The translations under genes were made by a program, and so were the position numbers. From NCBI RefSeq assembly GCF_945859685.1, contig NC_079147.1:99316315-99380314 (forward strand): DNA of 64,000 nucleotides. Direction: 5' to 3'. Under the pieces are notes generated by a model. It made no database searches. It had not been told where the DNA came from and saw nothing but the letters and a program-made list of their open reading frames with translations. This stretch comes from Eupeodes corollae (lineage: Eukaryota; Arthropoda; Insecta; Diptera; Syrphidae). This document shows positions 57,291 to 64,000 of the stretch, piece after piece (within the stretch, counting starts at the first letter, position 1; the number at the start of each line of letters is the position of its first letter).

Positions 57291-58029
57291 AAGATGATTT
57301 TGATAATAAAATTTTATCATTTTAAAGGACAGTTGTCAATTAAGTGAAGAAGTAGATCTGAAAATCTATCCAATTTAAATGATAAAACTTCCTTTAATTT
57401 GTATATGAATACTCAAAAGCTTGTGAAAGTGAAAATATAGCCTCCTTTTATCTACGACATTCTTATTACAAGTGAGTGATAGAAAGTTAAGGCATTATTA
57501 ACCATTATAAAAAAAAAAATTTATAAATATATCATATGCATAAGAGAAAAGTGTATGCAATTTCTCCAGAAACCGATATTCCAAAAAAGTCACAATTATC
57601 TCTTAAAATGTCAGAATTGGTGGGAGAAATGTCCAAAAATTACCATTCTTGGACAAATTTTGGATTCTTTTTTTTTAATTCATTTTTAGTAGTTCAATCT
57701 TAAACTTATATTAAAGCTAGACAAAAATTCATTAAACTAGTTTAATTAACCATAGCTTACACCTAAATTACTGGTACCATACGGACACACTAAGTTTAAA
57801 CTATAAACTTAATACTAATGCCTTTCTGTCCTAAGATCTATTTTAATTCAATTTAAATTTTATTTATTTTTGTATTTATTAAAAAACTAATATTAAGATC
57901 CTTTTTTTAATTTTACTTAAAACCACTTAAAATGTCCTTAATATAAAACTTAAAACTAACTTAAACTAACTATTCTACCTATAAATACTTAAAACTGTGC
58001 CTTAAATCTAAACCCTAAAACTATAAAAC
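57291..58029. other. AT-rich; right part probably 3' UTR of the LINE that follows
   Basis: No coding. 57690-58029 has repeated ACTTAAAACT/AAACTTAA words, plausible 3' untranslated sequence of the minus-strand LINE at 58030-59548. Confidence 0.4.
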
Positions 58030-59548
58030 AAGTATGTAAGCCGGCCAACGCTTAAAACCCCATCCCGACTACCCACTATCAAGTGCCGATTGAAGCCACC
58101 AAAACTGGTTCTCCTGCTTCACCCTATCACTTCGGTCCCGTTCGGATACAGCCCTACTGAACCAAAGGAGCTCTGCTCCACATTGTGCCATGACGTCCCG
58201 ATTGTACTGGAGTCGCATATCCACGGTTCTTCGTCTGACGTGGTAGATTAGCGTAACTGCCAATCTATCCTGTATCAGACCGCATCTATCTAAAAAGAGG
58301 AGTGCCTCCTGTGGTGGAATGAAACCGCTCAAGCGGGCACTTTTAAAACACTAGACGTTCGGATAGAATGTCCGTGCCAATTCTTGCACGTACACCTCGT
58401 GGCCCTAGCCAACGGAGTCCGGAACAGAATTGTTTTTGACTTCTATAAATTTATTTTCAGTTTCCAGTCATCGCAATATCGCTGAATCCTGTCAAAATCA
58501 CGCTGCAAGAGAATTCTAATAACCTCAACCTTTCGGGCCGTTCTGTACGTAATAAGATCATCATCGTAGGCAATCACCTTTGTAAGACTACCTATCAGAT
58601 CGCTGGTGTAAATGCTGAAGATAATCGGCGAATTCCCCGCTCCCTGTTAAAGACCATTTTTAATTGAGAATGTTGTGGTAGAAGTTACATTGCCACTTTT
58701 GACAACAAACTTTCTACCGTTAAGCATATCATAAAGTATATACAACAATGGCTTGCTTATGCCAAGCCTGTTCAGTTTTAGGTAAAGACCCTCTAACCAT
58801 ACGGTGTCAAAGGCCTTTTCCAGATCAACCAGAACAGCACCTGTGCATTGTTGTTTTGATTTATTCCGTTGGATATCAGAAACGAGTTTAGACGCAGCCT
58901 TGAACCCGAACTGTTTATCCGGAATTATTTTGTTGTCCGCAGCCCACTTAGTCAGAGCCGTATTGATGATTTTTTCGAAAACTTTGCTGATGCTCGGAAG
59001 AAGACTTATCGACCGAAGATCGTCGGTAAATGTCTTAGTACAACGTTGGATATACCATCCACACCTGCTGACTTTTTGTTTTTTATTGAATTGAAAATGA
59101 GCTGGAGCTCAACCTTCGTCATTAACAAGGGATTTGGTCCCGTTTGCTCGGCGATTATGGCATTTGCGAAGGAATCGTCATCGAAACGCATAAAGCCGCT
59201 GTTCTCAGATCGCCATTGTGTCATATCATTTCTAGGGTAAAAGTGATTAAGTAGTGCTCTGTTTTCCAGGTTGTGGTTGGGGCGAATGCTAACATTCACC
59301 TTGTACACTTGCTGGAAAGCAGCTCCATCCGCCTCCACTTTTTCCTTTTGATCTTCAATCATGTGAAAGATGGCTTCTTCTGGATCTATTTGCACTGTCC
59401 TGAGTACGTCCCTGTTCTCTTCAGTTCTTTGGAGTTTCAGACACGAAAGGTCATTATCGTTCTTTTTTCTGAATATCTTATTGATTTTAGGAAACCACTT
59501 TTGAATTCTAAAATGGAAGAAGTTGAAAAAAGAACGATATCGAAGCAA
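58030..59548 (-). pseudogene. I/Jockey-type LINE, second copy of the family at 7012-8080
   Basis: The upstream minus frame (59548-59006) has FNSIKNKKSAGVDGISNVVL. Then follow KWAADNKIIPDKQFGFKA, LVDLEKAFDTVW (58835-58795) and the active-site region, where YDDD replaces the usual FADD (about 58560-58575). At about 58410 a deletion removes the thumb region present in the other copy and joins directly to a terminal part. That part's frame (58332-58069) starts SGFIPPQEALLFLDRCGLIQ. Inactive. Confidence 0.78.
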
Positions 59549-60182
59549 TTATCATTTCTAATCAATAAATAATAGCTACATACGTATGTACATTCATCTG
59601 ACAAATAAAATCGAGCATCTAGAAAAAAATACGACCAATAACAAAGCAAAATGGAGGAGATGGAAAAGAAAAACACAGAAAATAATCCAAGAAAATCAAA
59701 TATATACAAATATCTTAGATTTACCATAACCAGTAATCGTAATATGGAAACACATCTTAAAGAAAAGCTGATTAAATCTAAAAGTACAATATCCGCAACA
59801 TGAATGAAATGCTTCTCAAACCAGTCAATACCAAATAGTGTTAAATATAAGGTCTTTGTTGTAGAGACGGAACCTATTATGATGTATGCAGCATAGGTAT
59901 GGGGAGGGGAGACGTTTGAAAAGGTCGAATAACTTCAGAGAAAAACTTAAAAGATGCTCTCGTTTACCGAAAATATCCCATACTATATGATCTCAATTGA
60001 GACAGGACTATCACCGCTCTTCATCAAAGGCTCAAGGTAATGTGTTTTGCAAATGTTCGCACCTTTTATACAAATCGACTCTTTCCATACATTTTCTTTG
60101 TAAGGGACCTCAAATATTTATAAGTGGTTGGTTACCACTCCCTCTAAATCAAAAACCACAGTATTTCAATTTTATCCTTTAA
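59513..60182 (+). pseudogene. LINE C-terminal fragment
   Basis: Plus strand, several frames: KYLRFTITSNRNMETHLKEK (about 59700-59760), EPIMMYAA-VWGGETFEKVE (about 59870-59930), IPYYMISIETGLSPLFIKG (59970-60030), then GPQIFISGWLPLPLNQKPQY to the stop at 60182. This is the usual end of a non-LTR ORF2. An internal near-duplication ATGGA(A/G)GA(A/G)..GAAAA lies at 59513 and 59650. It differs from the other LINE families here. Confidence 0.65.
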
Positions 60183-60720
60183 CCACAAGATCTGATGTCT
60201 AAGTGCAAAATTCCAAGTATCAGCTGCAAGTTTTCAACGATAAGAGCAACAATTAGAAGAAGAAAAACGTTCAAGAGGTAATTTAGAGAAAAGCAAGTTA
60301 TTGGTCTATCAGTTGTCAAAAATTTGAACATGTGAAAATGCCAGGGTAGGTTCAGACAACATAAGGGACTTGAAAGTTAGGCAAGTTTCTAGTATCTGAT
60401 TGACAATCTGCAAAAAATTACCTTTCAACTAAGGCAACTTTAATGGAAAGTTGACTGGAAAGTTAGCCAAGAAAAATCTCCCTAACTATAAAGTCAAGGC
60501 TACTTCTGTCAAAATGACATTTGATCATGCATTTTCATTCAAGTGAAAGCTGAACTTTATTACTCTATGATTTATTTATTTTCTGCAATTTTGTCAATTT
60601 TGAAAGAATTAAGTTATATTTCTTTACAATGCAAAATAAAAACGGTGATGGACTTGTAGCTCGCCTGAGGAGTGTTTCGTAGACACTAAAGTTTTTGGAA
60701 GTTTTGTATTATGAACTTAA

Positions 60721-61384
60721 TGGCTGAAACACAAACACGCTTCAGCTTCGGCTTGGTCTGCGTTACGTTGGGCCTGGCTCGAGATTGCTTTGAATAGTCG
60801 CATTCACATAGCTAGTGGCTACGTGTTCAAGGGATTCTGATTAGCTAAAGACACACGAATTCAAAATGAAATAAATCGTTCAGTAATAAAATACAAATAT
60901 AAATTATTCAAATTGTGTCTAAAATTTAATTTTATTGAATATAAAAACACAAAAAATAAGTTAAAGTTATCAAATCAAACATGTTTCTTATTTTATATAT
61001 TTGCATTTGTCAATAATATGACAGTTCCAGTTTGACTAGCTTTGTAGTGTAGTTCTGCATTTACAAAGCTAGTTGAATTTTATATACGTGACCACTAGTT
61101 TTGTGAATGCAACCAATGACATTTCCAAATCCAGTAGGACATTCCTAAAATGGCACTTCTGTCGTTAGCAGCTGTTATTTTTTCTTAAAATAAAAAATAT
61201 GAGTTTAGAAATCGAAAAAATTAAATTTATCGCGGAAGAAGCTTATATAGCCTATAATAACCAATGGGAATCCCTTCAAAAGCATATATATTTTGTTTAT
61301 TGTGATGGCATGCATTGAATTCCTATAGCTGAAATCGTAAACATCAGGCGAAGCCGAAGCTGAAGCGTGTTTGTGTTTCAGCCA
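60721..61384. mobile_element. Harbinger-like TIR element (664 bp), perfect 34-bp TIRs, TAA duplication
   Basis: Both ends carry TGGCTGAAACACAAACACGC then TTCAGCTTCGGCTT, identical over 34 bp. Direct TAA flanks at 60718-60720 and 61385-61387 fit the TWA target duplication of PIF/Harbinger elements. Inside is a 38-codon frame at 61199-61315 (starts MSLEIEKIKFIAEEAYIAYN), too short to identify, perhaps the start of a deleted protein. Inserted into the element at 60351-62311, so it is younger. Confidence 0.82.
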
Positions 61385-61439
61385 TAAAGTAGAGGTTTGC
61401 GAAGTAAAGTTTTGTATTCGAAATTCAAGACACTTGAAA

Positions 61440-62290
61440 AATTAACGACAGGAGTTTTTAACAGGGATGCTACAAAAGCTACAGGGACAGCAAACGACGC
61501 CTTATTTCTTAGTACTCTTTTGACTTTTCCCTTTAGTAAGTAGCCTCTAGGATAAGAGTGCTAGGTCCAATTAATGGTTGTCATAATCAAACATAGTGCA
61601 AAATGTGCCCGTGTCAGTGGGACAAAGAAGTGCGAGTAGTGTCGAGAATATTGCTGAAGCTTCAGTTGCAGAAGTCCAGATGTGTTTCTCAAACTTTGTT
61701 CTCAGGCATCTCTGTGACGTCATTGTGTCGAATTTAGCGAAAAGATCTTGGCCTACATCCTTACAAGAATAAATTGACACAAGAACTGAAGCCGCTTGAC
61801 CATCAGAAGCGTCGTATGTTCGTGAAGTGGACAGAGCAACAACTTGAAAATGATTCGGATTTTCATCGAAAAATCATCTTCAGCAATGAGGCGCATTTCT
61901 GTCTGCTTTACCAAATATGCGGTATTGGTAAGGCAACAATCCACACGTACTCCATGAGCCATCATTGCATCCCGAAAAAATTACGGTTAGGTCGGCCGCC
62001 GTTAGACTATTTCCTGTGGATAGATTCGTACTCCGCACGAATATCGAACGTGAAATTGATGCAGTATCGGCTGATTTATGCTTAAAAACTGTCGACAATT
62101 TGGTTTAGGGTCTGTACTTTTGCAAGCGTGCCCATGGTGGCCATGCAAAAGAAATCGAATTCCATACATAATGGCATGGACCGTACTTTCAGAGGAATAA
62201 AGAATTTCATTGATATCCAAACCCGTTTTTGTTTTATTTAAACAAATTTTGTACAGCTCTTAATGAAAAGAATGAAGTTGATTGCAAATA
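61440..62290 (+). pseudogene. Tc1/mariner-type transposase remnant within the TIR transposon
   Basis: The plus frame at 61774-62085 has LKPLDHQKRRMFVKWTEQQL, FHRKIIFSNEAHFCL (the Asp of the usual SDEAHF is Asn here, a lost catalytic residue), then LGRPPLDYFLW (the LTPLDYFLWG block near the third acidic residue). The region between them is deleted. The HTH part is traceable only in pieces at about 61590-61760. Confidence 0.72.
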
Positions 62291-62415
62291 AAGTCCCTTA
62301 TGTTGTCTGAACATAAAAAATGACATTCTATATTATCAACAAATTGCATGTCACCGGTCATCCTTATGTTTTTGTTAGTAAAAAATAATACGTAGTATTG
62401 TTTTATAAAATATCA

Positions 62416-62718
62416 AAGTGTACTGCGTTCAATCCCTGTCACCTAAAGTTTTTTTTTCACAGGTACTGCATCTTGCCAAGAATTCACAAATCCTTCACAG
62501 ATCTTGCAATAAATTGACAAATTTTTAATATCTTGCGAAAAATTTACAAATCCTTGAAGATTAATTCTTGTCATGAAAGTGCTTTCTCGAAAAGTCGCTT
62601 AAATTTGGCATAATACGGTTGGTCCCTTCCATCTCTGATATGACTCGCACACATGAATGGTTGACAGTTGTAAGTCATAAGTCATGTAAGTGGACTGTAA
62701 AGCCACCTAATTTATTTT
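62416..62718 (+). repeat. Diverged SINE copy
   Basis: Starts near the B box (GCGTTCAATCCCTGTC), with the body line CTTGTCATGAAAGTGCTTTC and the tail TGGACTGTAAAGCCACCTAA then TTTATTTT. It contains an internal expansion with ATCTTGC(A/C)A.AA.TT.ACAAAT units. The A box is lost. Confidence 0.65.
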
Positions 62719-63643
62719 TTCGTTAAAATTCATCTGGGAAGTATTTGAGAAATAGGGCCTCATATATCTTTGCTCCTTGTTGTCCCACTAGATAAAGATA
62801 CGGTTTGATTGGAAAGCAAGTTTTTTTAGCAGCTGCCCAATCATAAACTAAACTTGTTATTTGTCCAAGTTTTGTATTTCATCTGAATTTCATTTTTGGC
62901 TTCTTCGAAGTAAGAATCAAAGCCTGAGGCACACACGCGATAAATCTTTAACTCGATTCAAGGCCAAAGTCTTGTTCGTCTTGGCTTATATTTTGGTTGT
63001 GAAGCCGATCTTAGTGTCTTAGCACTATTGATGAAAATGTTAATTAAATGACAACGGGTATTCTAATTATGCACCTACTCCAAAATTCAGTCTGCTCCTA
63101 TGATTTTTAAATATATGACGGTGGCGCTGTACGTAATTATTTTTGTTCTGCCTTATTAATAAAATTATAAAGTTTGCTCTAGACTATTTTCTTTTAATCT
63201 ACATTCACTATCATTTACTATAATTTGTATTCCTAACATCTTGAACATAATTTCGTTTAGGAGTATTTTCGAAAGCCATTATTATTCTTTTCATATATGT
63301 ATAGATAATCATCATCTGCAGCGTGAACTAGAGAAGGGACAAACTGATAGAACTTTACTACGGAATCCAAAAATCTCATAAGCAACATCTTCGTCATCAT
63401 CAAGAAGAAGTGTGTTTATTTTGTAAACGCACTCGACCTAAACATGTAGGTAAATAGCATAATTTGAAACACTTTAGCGGTGCAATTGTCACTCTTCGCG
63501 GTTCCACATGATAGCATTTGACTTGCAGCTCTCAAAACAATGTGACAACAGCTACTGCCTCCATAATTTTCTTCCCATTCCCAGTTTAGTTCTGGCGTCG
63601 TCATCGCGAAGTGACGGCTGTGCATTAAGATACCGGCTAAAGA
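62719..63643. other. No gene seen
   Basis: Probably intergenic DNA, or an intron of the gene at the right edge. No frame with motifs. Confidence 0.4.
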
Positions 63644-63694
63644 ATGCATTTCGTTCTTTGTGGTCTCATAATTTTCCAAATGTACACCTTTCAG

Positions 63695-64000
63695 TGCTCT
63701 AGTGAGTGGGTGAAAATATCTCAGACAGCCTCCAATGAAAATCTAAATAAATCATTGACTCAAAACGAACAACTTCAATCAAAAGTGATAATTGATTCAA
63801 ACGAACCCAGTCCCGAATGGATCGAATACCAAAAAGAACGTTTCCGGGATTCAAACTCCTCGCAGATGCTAGTGATTTCCGGTGAAAGTCACTTGAAAAC
63901 CAGTGCCGAAATAATTGTTCCAGCTCAGACGAAACGTAATAAAATTGTTCGCATCAAAACAAAGATTTCCCTTCACGATCCTGGAGCTGATAAAAGGATA
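63695..64000 (+). CDS. Unidentified host protein, partial exon at the window edge
   Basis: A 102-codon open frame running off the window, after a good splice acceptor (TTTCCAAATGTACACCTTTCAG, ending 63694). The product is polar, with words EWVKISQTASNENLNKSL, SPEWIEYQKERFRDSN and KRNKIVRIKTKISL; Ser/Asn-rich first, basic later. Codons are more GC-rich than the flanks, suggesting a real exon. The frame is also open upstream to an ATG at 63644 (MHFVLCGLIIFQ..., after a TAA at 63638), so it could instead begin there. I do not recognise the family. Confidence 0.6.

Larger units (their letters stand above)
60351..62311 (+). mobile_element. TIR transposon with Tc1/mariner-type transposase remnant
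   Basis: Perfect 21-bp terminal inverted repeats TTCAGACAACATAAGGGACTT (60351-60371 and complement of 62291-62311). TA or a longer target duplication could not be fixed. The outer parts match the short element at 20602-21051. It is interrupted at 60721-61384 by another TIR element. Confidence 0.8.

Overview
The window is AT-rich nuclear DNA from an insect, most likely a higher dipteran (fly). Host genes have short introns and are close to Drosophila Sox100B (SoxE HMG-box factor), Dlc90F (Tctex-type dynein light chain) and the RNA polymerase I subunit RPA49/Polr1E. The surrounding transposons are typical of flies: 17.6/297-like errantiviruses, I/Jockey and RTE-type LINEs, decayed Tc1/mariner-type transposases, a Helitron remnant, TIR elements and a tRNA-derived SINE. 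Most of the 64 kb is mobile DNA in several layers of nesting.

Layout: 1-2885 is the 3' part of a sense-oriented errantivirus (pol integrase, env, part of an LTR), apparently inside the intron upstream of the last Sox100B exon (4785-6498). 7012-8120 is a broken Jockey-type LINE fused to a SINE head. 8578-9430 is the first of five copies of a repeat family that begins with a palindrome and carries ~175-bp tandem units; the others are at 21671-23091, 29285-30816, 35314-40406 and 55827-56756. 10168-17741 is a complete errantivirus (minus strand) with 478-bp LTRs that differ at one base and a TATA target duplication, but a broken gag. 17950-19870 is a Jockey-type LINE. 20602-21051 is a small TIR element. 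21204-21496 is a SINE with target-site duplication. 23178-28560 holds decayed LINEs and a Tc1/mariner-like copy with a LINE inside it. 31270-33110 holds an RTE fragment and another transposase remnant. 35314-40406 is a three-level nest: palindromic repeat, then foldback element, then LINE plus Helitron remnants. 41440-43620 holds two transposase remnants and a TIR element.

The intact Dlc90F coding sequence is at 44359-44694. 45964-53340 is dominated by RTE-type LINE copies in both orientations, Jockey-type fragments and SINE copies. Polr1E is a compact five-exon gene on the minus strand (53492-54922). 55600-62311 is again LINEs, repeats and a transposase-bearing TIR element carrying a perfect-TIR Harbinger-like insert. 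An unrecognised host exon runs off the right edge (63695-64000).

The host genes do not form a functional cluster: a transcription factor, a motor light chain and a polymerase subunit sit as islands. The most informative biology is in the mobile DNA: a SINE that shares its 3' tail with the resident RTE LINE, U3 repeats of an LTR that also encode the Env tail, the palindromic repeat family, and nested insertions that give clean target-site duplications.
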